This document shows, one piece after another, positions 12,778 to 20,985 of a stretch of 64,000 bases of DNA. The stretch is taken from contig NZ_CP140155.1 of assembly GCF_034479375.1 (NCBI RefSeq), positions 1,550,001 through 1,614,000 of the forward strand, in the 5' to 3' direction. Under the pieces are notes generated by a model, which saw nothing but the letters and a program-made list of their open reading frames with translations, was not told the DNA's origin and did not search any database. This DNA comes from Rhodopseudomonas palustris (GTDB lineage Bacteria > Pseudomonadota > Alphaproteobacteria > Rhizobiales > Xanthobacteraceae). The translations under genes were made by a program, and so were the position numbers. Every line of letters begins with the position of its first letter. Within the stretch, counting starts at the first letter, position 1.

Positions 12778-12928
12778 GGCGTCGATCTTCTTCCGTGTGA
12801 CCCAGCCGGGCGGCTGGAGGTGTCGAGTGTTGCGATGCGCGGCGTCTCGCCTGCACCGGTGGCTTGGCGGGCGCGTGTCCCTGCGGACCCGGCCCACCGG
12901 AAATGCGTCATGAGCAAGAGCACTTGCG

Positions 12929-13013
<85 letters not shown>

Positions 13014-13162
13014 GAAGAGCATCATGTCCGGCCGCGATGCCGCGGGCGGCGGGCTTATAACATGACATATAGGTTGTGCATCAAGAAAATCCCGCTGCAC
13101 TGCGGCTTCCGCGGCGGCCCGCCGCAGTGGACAGCGCGGCCCGAACATGGTCCGCATCGACG

Positions 13163-14491
13163 ATGACCAACGCCCCCTTCCCGCTGTCGCGCCGCACCCT
13201 TCTCGCCGGCCTCGGCGGCGCCGCGCTCGCCGGCCTGCCGCTGCCTGGTGCCGCCCAGACGGCGGCGACCCGCAAGAGCCTGACGCTCCGCGCGAGCATC
13301 GGCAACACCGTGTTGAAAGCCGGCGGCGAGCCGGTGGCGCGGCCGATGCTGGCGCTCGCCGAAACCGTCGTGCTGCGGCGCGGCGACGAGGTTGCCGTGC
13401 GGTTCGAGAATGAGCTGAAGCAGCCGGCGCTGCTGAGCTGGCGCGGCCTCGATGGCGTCGCCGCCGCCGAACCGCTGATCGGCCGACAGCCGGTGCCGCC
13501 CGGCGGCAATGACAGTTTCGTGCTGCCGCTGCGCTCCGCCGGCACCCTGCTCGCCGATTTGCGCCTAACCGCCGACGGCGGCCCGGCGCCGATGCCGGCG
13601 CTGCCGCTGGTGGTGCAGGAGGCGACGCCGCCGCAGGTCGATGGCGACGAGGTCGTGCTGATCGAGGATGCAAGGCTCGGCAGCGACGGCCGGCCGCTCG
13701 CCGCCGGAACCGATTCCGGCGATACGCCATGGCTCTACACGATCAACGGCAAGCCGACCGCGGACATCGCGCTGCGCGCCAATGGCCGGTTCAGGCTCCG
13801 CTTCATCAACGCCTGCCAGCGCAATGTCATTGCTCTTAGAATCGACGATCACGACGTCCGGGTGATCGCCCTCGACAGCCAGCCGGCCGAACCCTTCCTG
13901 GCGCGCAACGGCACCCTGGTGCTGGCGCCCGGCACCCGCGTCGATGTGCTGCTCGATGCCACAAGGCCGCCGGGCTCGACCTCGGCGATCACGCTGCTCG
14001 ACGGCGGCAAGCCGACGCCGATCGCGAGACTTATCACGTCGAGCGAGCCGGCGCTGCGCCCCGCGCCGCGGCCACTGCCCGCGCCGCTGCCCGACAACGG
14101 CCTGCCGGCGCAGCTTCCGCTCGGCTCGGCGCTGCGGGTGGAGCTGCCGCTCGGCGCGCTGACGCCGGGACAGCTCGACTGGTTCGCGCCCGGCAAATTC
14201 TCCCCAGCCGCCGGCCCCGCGTTCCAGGTCAAGCGCGGCCGCACGGTGGTGCTGGCGCTGGTCAACCGCGCGACGATGCCGATGATCTTTCATCTGCACG
14301 GCCATCATTTCCGGCTGCTCGACCGGCTCGACGACGGCTGGAAGCCGTTCTGGCTGGACACGCTGGCGATCGACGCCGGCCAGACCCAGCGCATCGCCTT
14401 CGCCGCCGAGCATCCCGGCCTGTGGCTGATGGAAGCCTTCGCCGCGAAATGGTCGGCGCCGCGGTTGCTGCGGAGCTACCTCGTCACCTGA
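13163..14491 (+). CDS. Multicopper-oxidase-like exported protein with degenerate copper sites
   Basis: A three-cupredoxin-domain protein of 442 residues. ATG 13163 begins a Tat signal (SRRTLLAGLGGAALAG) with a probable AQT cleavage region, so it should be exported folded. The C-terminal block FHLHGHHFRLLDR (about residues 375-387) is the classical copper motif. However, the N-terminal HWHG position reads LSWRGLDG, and the C-terminal HCHxxxH block is replaced by HPGLWLMEAFAAKW, losing the type 1 Cys and the paired His. This resembles the non-enzymatic SufI/FtsP situation, so oxidase activity is doubtful. It converges with the NAD(P)HX repair gene 48 bp away. Confidence 0.8.
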   Translation: MTNAPFPLSRRTLLAGLGGAALAGLPLPGAAQTAATRKSLTLRASIGNTVLKAGGEPVARPMLALAETVVLRRGDEVAVRFENELKQPALLSWRGLDGVAAAEPLIGRQPVPPGGNDSFVLPLRSAGTLLADLRLTADGGPAPMPALPLVVQEATPPQVDGDEVVLIEDARLGSDGRPLAAGTDSGDTPWLYTINGKPTADIALRANGRFRLRFINACQRNVIALRIDDHDVRVIALDSQPAEPFLARNGTLVLAPGTRVDVLLDATRPPGSTSAITLLDGGKPTPIARLITSSEPALRPAPRPLPAPLPDNGLPAQLPLGSALRVELPLGALTPGQLDWFAPGKFSPAAGPAFQVKRGRTVVLALVNRATMPMIFHLHGHHFRLLDRLDDGWKPFWLDTLAIDAGQTQRIAFAAEHPGLWLMEAFAAKWSAPRLLRSYLVT

Positions 14492-14539
14492 GCTGCGAGG
14501 CCCAAGCCTCTCCAACTCCACGGTTTCGTGGAACCGGCC

Positions 14540-16039
14540 TCAGTATTCGATGCCGAGCCCGTCATACACCCGCCGGGTCACTGCCGGCAGCGTCTCGGTC
14601 AGGTCCTCCGCGATCAGCCCCGGCCCGGCCTCGCAGGCCGCCTCGCCGTGCATCCACACCCCGATGCAGGCCGCCTCGAACGCCGCCACCCGCTGAGCCA
14701 GCAGCCCGGTAATGATGCCGGTCAGCACGTCGCCGGCTCCGGCGGTGGCGAGCCAGGGCGGCGCGTTGAACGCGATCGCGGCGCGGCCGTCCGGCGACGC
14801 CACCACCGTGTCCGGCCCCTTGAGCAGCACCACGGCCCCGGAACGTTGCGCCGCTACGCGGACACGTTCGAGTTTCGAGCGAAGTGGATTTTTGTTGCTC
14901 ATATCACTGAAGAGTCGCGGGAATTCACCCTCATGCGGGGTGAGGATAACCTGTGGATTAGCGCCGGATTTGATCGCCTCGAACAGCGCTTCGGGATTGC
15001 CCGCGAAGGCCGTCAGCGCGTCGGCGTCGAGCACCGTGCCGGCGCCCGCGGCCAGCGCCGCCAGCACATTGCCGCGAGTCCGGTCATCGACGCCTGCGCC
15101 GGGACCGACGCCGACCGCGTTGAACCGCCGGTCCGCCAGCATCCCCGCCAATTCCTCCGGCGTGTCGATCGCCCGGACCATCACCGCGGTCAGCGCCGTG
15201 GCGTTCACCGCCAGCGCGTCGCGCGGCGACGCCAGCGTCACCAGCCCCGCACCGGCCCGCAGCGCCCCGCGCGCAGCGAGCCGCGCCGCCCCGGTCTGCG
15301 ACATTTCGCCGGAGATCACCACGGCATGGCCGCGGCCGTATTTGTGGCCGTCGGCGCGCGGCACCGGGAAATGCTGGAGCCACAGATCCGGATCGTTCTC
15401 GAAGGCCTGCGGCCTGATCTCGTCGAGCACCGCTGGATCGATGCCGATATCGGCGACCTTCAGCTTGCCGCAATACAGCCGCCCCGGCACCAGCAGATGC
15501 CCCGGTTTGCGGCGGAAGAACGTCACCGTCTCGCGCGCCTTGATCGCTGCGCCCAGCACCGCGCCGCTGGCGCCGTTGATGCCGCTCGGCAGATCGACGG
15601 CCAGCACCGGCACGCCGGTGGCGTTGACCGCCTCGATGATCTCCAGCGCCTGATCCTTCACCGGCCGATTGAGACCTGAGCCGAACAGCGCGTCGATGAT
15701 CAGCGACGGCGTCCCGATCGATTGCGGCAGGAACGGCAGCAACGGCCCCTTCCATTCCCGCGCCGCCAGCGCCGCATCGCCCTTCAGCGCGTCGCGTTCG
15801 CCGAGCAGCATGACGTGGACGGTACGGCCGAGCGCCACCAGTTCGGTGGCCGCGATCAGGCCGTCGCCGCCATTGTTGCCGGGACCGGCGATCACCAGGA
15901 TCGGCCCGGTCTCGGCCAGTTCGATCGCAGCCTGCGCGACGTGCCTCCCGGCATGCAGCATCAAGGCGAAGCCGGATGAACCCCAGGCGATCGTCAGCAG
16001 GTCTGCGCGGTCCATTTCAGCCGGCGTCAACAGCTCCAT
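14540..16039 (-). CDS. nnr: Bifunctional NAD(P)H-hydrate epimerase / ADP-dependent dehydratase
   Basis: Metabolite-repair enzyme that converts damaged hydrated NAD(P)H back to NAD(P)H. ATG 16039 (MELLTPAEMDRAD) with GGGA upstream is preferred to the longer frame from 16099. The N-terminal YjeF-type epimerase (about residues 1-215) shows GPGNNGGDGLIAA and PSGING. The C-terminal ribokinase-like dehydratase shows VGPGAG, LTPHEGEF and TAGAGDVLTGII, the latter with the catalytic Asp. Length of 499 residues matches the fused bacterial form. glnB diverges upstream across 413 bp. Confidence 0.95.
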   Translation of the reverse strand: MELLTPAEMDRADLLTIAWGSSGFALMLHAGRHVAQAAIELAETGPILVIAGPGNNGGDGLIAATELVALGRTVHVMLLGERDALKGDAALAAREWKGPLLPFLPQSIGTPSLIIDALFGSGLNRPVKDQALEIIEAVNATGVPVLAVDLPSGINGASGAVLGAAIKARETVTFFRRKPGHLLVPGRLYCGKLKVADIGIDPAVLDEIRPQAFENDPDLWLQHFPVPRADGHKYGRGHAVVISGEMSQTGAARLAARGALRAGAGLVTLASPRDALAVNATALTAVMVRAIDTPEELAGMLADRRFNAVGVGPGAGVDDRTRGNVLAALAAGAGTVLDADALTAFAGNPEALFEAIKSGANPQVILTPHEGEFPRLFSDMSNKNPLRSKLERVRVAAQRSGAVVLLKGPDTVVASPDGRAAIAFNAPPWLATAGAGDVLTGIITGLLAQRVAAFEAACIGVWMHGEAACEAGPGLIAEDLTETLPAVTRRVYDGLGIEY

Positions 16040-16233
16040 GCCCAATTCCCAGTACTCTCGCCTCACACAAAGGCAGCAGGCGCCCGAACGCGCCCACACC
16101 GCCCCATCGAATGCACATATAATAAGCTGATCGCCTCATCATTAGTCAGACGCGATCACCGCGAGTCTCCAAAGTCTACGCGGACGCGCTCTTAATAATC
16201 TGATAACGCTCCATAATCAGCCATATTGGCAAC

Positions 16234-16250
16234 TTGGCATGGACCCTGCT
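16234..16250 (+). promoter_or_regulatory. Sigma-54 promoter for glnB-glnA
   Basis: TTGGCATGGACCCTGCT has GG at 16236-16237 and GC at 16248-16249, with exactly 10 nt between them, the strict -24/-12 arrangement of RpoN promoters. It lies about 200 bp upstream of glnB, in the right orientation. In related rhizobia glnB is known to be driven by an NtrC/RpoN promoter together with a second one. The rest of the 413-bp gap (16040-16452) shows no gene, and no clear NtrC enhancer pair was recognised. Confidence 0.75.
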
Positions 16251-16452
16251 TTTACGGAAGCCATGTTTCGATCTCCCGCGCTCGCCGATCTCGGCGGGGT
16301 CTGCGCGCGACCGTCTCCGGTTTTCAGGCATGTCCGGACCGCAGACGGAGCTGCTCACCCATTCGGCCCGCGGTGTCATCGATCCACTGCGCAGCGCCGC
16401 GCAATCTGTCATACAACTGCCGAGTCACGTGGGAAGTCCGGGGAGAGTCTAA

Positions 16453-16791
<339 letters not shown>

Positions 16792-16828
16792 TCCATCGGC
16801 CTATCACCGTCCGCCTGATCGCATCACC

Positions 16829-16850
16829 TTGCGGCCGCGTGCGGCCGCAA
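16829..16850 (+). promoter_or_regulatory. Intercistronic hairpin between glnB and glnA
   Basis: TTGCGGCCGC and GCGGCCGCAA (16829-16838 with 16841-16850) form a strong G/C hairpin in the 110-bp glnB-glnA gap. No T-run follows, so it looks like an mRNA-stabilising, processing or partial-attenuation element and not a full terminator. Confidence 0.5.
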
Positions 16851-16901
16851 ACGCACGACCACCTTCAGCATTTACGACGACCTTAAGCACAAGGGGTACT
16901 C

Positions 16902-18311
16902 ATGACGACCGCCAAAGAAGTCCTGAAATCCATCAAGGACAACGACGTCAAATACGTCGATCTTCGTTTCACCGACCCGCGCGGCAAGTGGCAGCACGTC
17001 ACTTTCGACGTCAGCATGATCGACGAGGAAATCTTCGCCGAGGGCACGATGTTCGACGGCTCCTCGATCGCCGGCTGGAAGGCGATCAACGAGTCCGACA
17101 TGATGCTGATGCTCGATCCGACGACCGCGGTCATCGACCCGTTCTTCGCCGAGACCACCATGGTCATCACCTGCGACATCCTCGAGCCGTCGACCGGTGA
17201 GCCCTACAACCGCGACCCGCGCGGCATCGCCAAGAAGGCCGAGGCCCAGGTCAAGGCGATGGGCGTCGGCGACTCGGTATTCGTCGGCCCGGAAGCCGAG
17301 TTCTTCGTGTTCGACGACGTGCGCTATTCGTCGAGCCCGTACAACACCGGCTTCAAGCTCGACTCCTCCGAACTGCCCACCAACTCGGACACCGAATACG
17401 AAGGCGGCAATCTCGGCCACCGCATCCGCACCAAGGCCGGCTACTTCCCGGTCCCGCCGCAGGATTCGGTGCAGGACATGCGCTCGGAAATGCTCGGCGC
17501 GATGGCGCGGATGGGCGTCAAGGTGGAGAAGCATCACCACGAGGTCGCTTCCGCCCAGCACGAGCTCGGCATGAAGTTCGACACCCTCACCCACATGGCC
17601 GACCAGATGCAGATCTACAAATACTGCATCCATCAGGTCGCCCACATCTACGGCAAGACCGCGACCTTCATGCCGAAGCCGGTGTTCGGCGACAACGGCT
17701 CGGGCATGCACGTGCATCAGTCGATCTGGAAGGACGGCAAGCCGGTGTTCGCCGGCAACAAATATGCCGACCTGTCGGAGACCTGCCTGCACTACATCGG
17801 CGGCATCATCACCCACGCCAAGGCGATCAACGCCTTCACCAACCCGTCGACCAACTCCTACAAGCGTCTGGTCCCGGGCTATGAAGCCCCGGTGCTGCTG
17901 GCCTATTCGGCCCGCAACCGTTCGGCCTCCTGCCGCATCCCCTACACCACCTCGCCGAAGGCCAAGCGCGTCGAAGTCCGCTTCCCGGATCCGATGGCGA
18001 ACCCCTATCTCGCCTTCGCCGCGATGCTGATGGCCGGCCTCGACGGCATCAAGAACAAGATCGATCCGGGTCCGGCGATGGACAAGGACCTCTACGACCT
18101 GCCGAAGGAAGAGCTGAAGTCGATCCCGACCGTCTGCGGTTCGCTCCGCGAGGCGCTCGAGAACCTCGACAAGGACCGCGCCTTCCTCAAGGCCGGCGGC
18201 GTGTTCGACGACGACTTCATCGACGCCTATATCGAACTGAAGATGACCGAAGTGATGCGTTTCGAAATGACGCCGCACCCGGTCGAGTTCGACATGTACT
18301 ACTCGCAGTAA
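16902..18311 (+). CDS. glnA: Glutamine synthetase type I
   Basis: Dodecameric cytoplasmic enzyme that makes glutamine from glutamate, ammonia and ATP. Length of 469 residues is standard GSI-beta. Visible signatures are [18 protein letters not shown] near residues 50-67, the metal/glutamate motif [12 protein letters not shown], the ATP motif [16 protein letters not shown], and NRSASCRIP. The adenylylation Tyr398 lies in DLYDLPKEE, so activity should be covalently regulated. ATG follows AAGGGG. It is read with glnB from the RpoN promoter and possibly also from a promoter in the gap. Confidence 0.98.
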   Translation: MTTAKEVLKSIKDNDVKYVDLRFTDPRGKWQHVTFDVSMIDEEIFAEGTMFDGSSIAGWKAINESDMMLMLDPTTAVIDPFFAETTMVITCDILEPSTGEPYNRDPRGIAKKAEAQVKAMGVGDSVFVGPEAEFFVFDDVRYSSSPYNTGFKLDSSELPTNSDTEYEGGNLGHRIRTKAGYFPVPPQDSVQDMRSEMLGAMARMGVKVEKHHHEVASAQHELGMKFDTLTHMADQMQIYKYCIHQVAHIYGKTATFMPKPVFGDNGSGMHVHQSIWKDGKPVFAGNKYADLSETCLHYIGGIITHAKAINAFTNPSTNSYKRLVPGYEAPVLLAYSARNRSASCRIPYTTSPKAKRVEVRFPDPMANPYLAFAAMLMAGLDGIKNKIDPGPAMDKDLYDLPKEELKSIPTVCGSLREALENLDKDRAFLKAGGVFDDDFIDAYIELKMTEVMRFEMTPHPVEFDMYYSQ

Positions 18312-18353
18312 GCCGCGTATCGGCCGGATCGGCCGACAGGCTCGACAACAACT

Positions 18354-18381
18354 AAGGCGCCCCTCGCGGGGCGCCTTTTTT
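18354..18381 (+). terminator. Rho-independent terminator of glnA
   Basis: A 9-bp stem AGGCGCCCC/GGGGCGCCT with a TCGC loop followed by TTTTT, 43 bp past the glnA stop. This is the best intrinsic terminator in the window. The stretch from here to 18630 shows no gene. Confidence 0.92.
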
Positions 18382-18630
18382 CGTCGGGCGAACGGCCGCT
18401 CCATGCGGGCACGAACGAGGTACGCCTGCCTCCGTCAGCCGGTTCGACATGCGAGCAACGCCCTTCGCTTGCGGTCGACCGGCATCGCCTCGCCTACCGT
18501 GGCTGCCGGCTGGCCGTTGCTGACCGCGCGTCCCCGCCTCGCTGCTGTCCGCTCCCGACTGCCCACAGCCCGTTGCCTGCCACCCTCGCCCAAGCCGGCC
18601 GAGCAGCGGTTTGATCCATCTCAACGCCTC

Positions 18631-18646
18631 ATTCATTCGAATGAAT
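18631..18646. promoter_or_regulatory. Perfect 16-bp palindrome, likely TetR operator
   Basis: ATTCATTCGAATGAAT is a perfect dyad ending 16 bp before the first ATG of the TetR gene. Its A/T content stands out from the G/C-rich flanks. TetR family members usually bind such a palindrome in their own promoter, so autorepression of this regulator and its downstream partner is the simplest reading. Confidence 0.6.
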
Positions 18647-18662
18647 TAGGTCAGCCCATGAG

Positions 18663-19415
18663 ATGCTGACGATGATGCCGACGATGATGCCGAACAGACA
18701 CGCCGCAGACGACAGGCCCGTGGCACCGCCCGCCAGCGACACCCGCGCCCGCATGATCGAGGCGGCGATCGAGGTGTTCGGGTCGGTCGGCTACGACGGC
18801 GCCAGCACGCGCCAGTTGGCGGAGCGAGCCGGCGTCAACCAGGCGGCGATCCCCTACCATTTCGGCGGCAAGCGCGAGCTCTACCTCGCCGCCGCGCAGG
18901 CGATCGCCGACTACATGCGCTCCCGCATCGAGCCGCTGATCGACACGCTGCGCACCGCCAGCGTCGATCCGGTCGGCCACATCGACGCGGTGGTGATGCG
19001 CTTCTTCCAGTTCATCGCCGGCAACGCCGAGCCGGAAGCCTGGACGGTGTTCTTCGTGCGCTGCGAGCGCGACGCCGACGATGCGTTTCGCATCATCTAC
19101 TATCAATCCGTCGCGCGCTTTCAGAGCGCCCTGATCGCGGAAGTCGCCGCCGCGACCGGCCGTTCGCCGACCGACGAGGATCTGAAGATCCGCACCGCGA
19201 TCGTGCTCGGCGCAATCTCCAATTTCCGCACCCTGCGCAACGTCATGCTGAGTTCACTCGGCTGGGACACATTCGATGCCGAGCGGACACGGAAGCTCGA
19301 AATCGCCGTCCGTCGGCTGGCGCAGGCGGAGTTGTTCGGCATCCGCGCCGAGCATGAACCGATCGCCGAGCATTCGCCCCGCTCCGCCGGATCGCATCCA
19401 CCACCCACGGCCTGA
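18663..19415 (+). CDS. TetR-family transcriptional regulator (CerR/DUF1956-type C-terminus)
   Basis: DNA-binding repressor of 250 residues. After a Met/Pro-rich start, the helix-turn-helix domain runs from ARMIEAAIEVFGSVGYDGASTR through LAERAGVNQAAIPYHFGGKRELY (about residues 28-78). The C-terminal ligand domain has the FFVRCERDADDAFRIIYYQ segment seen in the CecR/CerR group. The start is uncertain: several in-frame ATGs occur between 18663 and 18687 and none has a strong ribosome site. A coiled-coil gene follows after 18 bp and is probably cotranscribed. The ligand cannot be inferred. Confidence 0.85.
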   Translation: MLTMMPTMMPNRHAADDRPVAPPASDTRARMIEAAIEVFGSVGYDGASTRQLAERAGVNQAAIPYHFGGKRELYLAAAQAIADYMRSRIEPLIDTLRTASVDPVGHIDAVVMRFFQFIAGNAEPEAWTVFFVRCERDADDAFRIIYYQSVARFQSALIAEVAAATGRSPTDEDLKIRTAIVLGAISNFRTLRNVMLSSLGWDTFDAERTRKLEIAVRRLAQAELFGIRAEHEPIAEHSPRSAGSHPPPTA

Positions 19416-19433
19416 CCCCAAAAGGAGGCTGCC

Positions 19434-20045
19434 ATGACGAAGCCCGATCTCACCCAAGCCTATCTGGAATGGACCAAGCAGAAACTCGACGAATCTGCCG
19501 CGACGCTCGCCAAGATCGAGGAAGCCGCCGCCAAGATCGGGGACGCGTCGAACGCGAAGGCTCAGGAAGCGCTGGCGCAACTGCGCACCGCGCGTGACGC
19601 CTTCCAGGCGCAAGTCAGCGCGCTGCAGGGCGACCTCGGAGCGTCCAAGCAAGCTACCGACGCGGCGATGTCGGCAGTCTCGGCGCAATGGAACGAAGTC
19701 GAGCTGGCGCTGCAAAAATTCCTCGGCACCGCCGGTGACCAGGCCGGCCTCGTCAAAGAGGCGCTCGCCGCCCGCGCCGAAGCCCAGCGCCAGGCTTTCG
19801 TGTCGTCGCTGGAAACGTTTCAGACCAGCGCCGCATCGGCGATCGAACAAGGCCGCAAGGAGATGGAATCGTCCATGCGCCGCTGGACCGAAGAGACCGA
19901 GAAGACGCTCGGCCCCAAGCTGACGCAGTTGTCGGCTGCCGGTGACGAGACATGGAACGCGCTGAAAGCCGGCCTCGACGAAACCGCCGCGGTGTACGAG
20001 AAGACCTGGGCGCGAATCTCGCAGGCGTTCTCGAAAGCCAAGTAA
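19434..20045 (+). CDS. Coiled-coil, phasin-like protein of unknown function
   Basis: A 203-residue, almost wholly helical protein. It is rich in Ala, Lys, Glu and Gln, with heptad-like spacing throughout and no signal peptide or membrane helix. ATG 19434 has an excellent AAAGGAGG site. Composition, length and repeated amphipathic helices recall phasins and other granule- or lipid-surface proteins, but I see no diagnostic phasin motif. It follows the TetR gene by 18 bp and is followed by a long hairpin, so the two form a transcription unit. It may be the target the TetR protein controls. Confidence 0.7.
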   Translation: MTKPDLTQAYLEWTKQKLDESAATLAKIEEAAAKIGDASNAKAQEALAQLRTARDAFQAQVSALQGDLGASKQATDAAMSAVSAQWNEVELALQKFLGTAGDQAGLVKEALAARAEAQRQAFVSSLETFQTSAASAIEQGRKEMESSMRRWTEETEKTLGPKLTQLSAAGDETWNALKAGLDETAAVYEKTWARISQAFSKAK

Positions 20046-20051
20046 CAGAAA

Positions 20052-20083
20052 CACGAACGGAGCCCGCGCGGGCGCCGTTCGTG
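20052..20083. terminator. Bidirectional hairpin between convergent genes
   Basis: CACGAACGG (20052-20060) pairs with CCGTTCGTG (20075-20083), with a further GCCCG/CGGGC inner stem. It lies 7 bp past the stop of the coiled-coil gene and before the DJ-1 gene, which ends on the other strand. There is no clear T-run on either side. Confidence 0.5.
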
Positions 20084-20119
20084 CTGGATGAAACCAGTCA
20101 GGCGCACGGCCGGTGCCGA

Positions 20120-20977
20120 CTACAACGTCTTGTTGCGCGCGAAGGCGGCGCGGCCGACGGCTTCTGCCTGTTTGAGAAAGTCGACGAACATCGGCTCGGT
20201 CAGCGCGCGCACCTCGGCCGGCGCACGCGCCGGCGTGCCGGCATCATAAGGCGGCTCCGGCGCATATTCGGCGATCAGTTGCGCCACCTCCGCATATTGA
20301 CGATCGCGCAACTGGCCGACCAGAGACAGCCCGAAATCGATCCCGGCGGTGACGCCGCCGCCGGTGATCCGGTTGCGGTCCCGCACCACCCGGCCCTCGC
20401 TCGGGATCGCGCCGAACACGGGCAATACTGGTTTGGCGGCCCAGTGCGAGGTGGCGCGGTAGCCGTCCAGCAATCCGGCCGCGCCGAGCACCAGCGATCC
20501 CGTGCAGACCGAGGTGATGAACCGCGCACGGCTGCCACGATCCCTGAGAAAGCGGATCGTCGCCTCGTCCTGCATCGCCGCCAGCGTCCCCTGCGTGCCG
20601 CCCGGCACGCAAACGATGTCGAGATCGGCCGGACACTCCGCGAACGTCGCCGACGGCACGAAGACGAGCCCGGTGTCGCTCTTCACCGGATCGCGCGTCT
20701 TGGCGACGATGTGCACCGTCGCCCCCATCAGCCCGGTCAGCATGTGATGCGGGCCGACCATGTCGAGCGCGGTGAACTCCGGATAGATCAGGAACGCGAT
20801 CTGCTCCTTGCCGATCCAATGCGCCGGCATCGCCGACATGTCGTGCGCCGGAGTCTCCGGCGCGGGTTTGCCCGGAGCCGACCGATCCGCCGCTTCAGCA
20901 GCGGTACGCTCGCCGACCGCGATCGCCGCGGCAGCCGAGGCCGCGGTTTGAGTGAACTGCCGCCTGGTCATCGACAT
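20120..20977 (-). CDS. Tat-exported DJ-1/PfpI (GATase1-like) family protein
   Basis: 285 residues. ATG 20977 (MSMTRRQFTQTAASAAAAIAVG) has GAGG upstream and forms a Tat signal peptide, so export is likely. This is unusual for a family that is mostly cytoplasmic. The fold begins at EQIAFLIYPEFTALDMVGPHHML, similar to isonitrile-hydratase-type members. The nucleophile elbow TSVCTGSLVLGAAGLLDG places the catalytic Cys near residue 157, followed by the usual ATSHW. It lies 8 bp downstream of the TonB-dependent receptor stop, so it is cotranscribed and may act in the periplasm on whatever the receptor imports. The substrate is unknown. Confidence 0.85.
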   Translation of the reverse strand: MSMTRRQFTQTAASAAAAIAVGERTAAEAADRSAPGKPAPETPAHDMSAMPAHWIGKEQIAFLIYPEFTALDMVGPHHMLTGLMGATVHIVAKTRDPVKSDTGLVFVPSATFAECPADLDIVCVPGGTQGTLAAMQDEATIRFLRDRGSRARFITSVCTGSLVLGAAGLLDGYRATSHWAAKPVLPVFGAIPSEGRVVRDRNRITGGGVTAGIDFGLSLVGQLRDRQYAEVAQLIAEYAPEPPYDAGTPARAPAEVRALTEPMFVDFLKQAEAVGRAAFARNKTL

Positions 20978-20985
20978 CGCGGACC

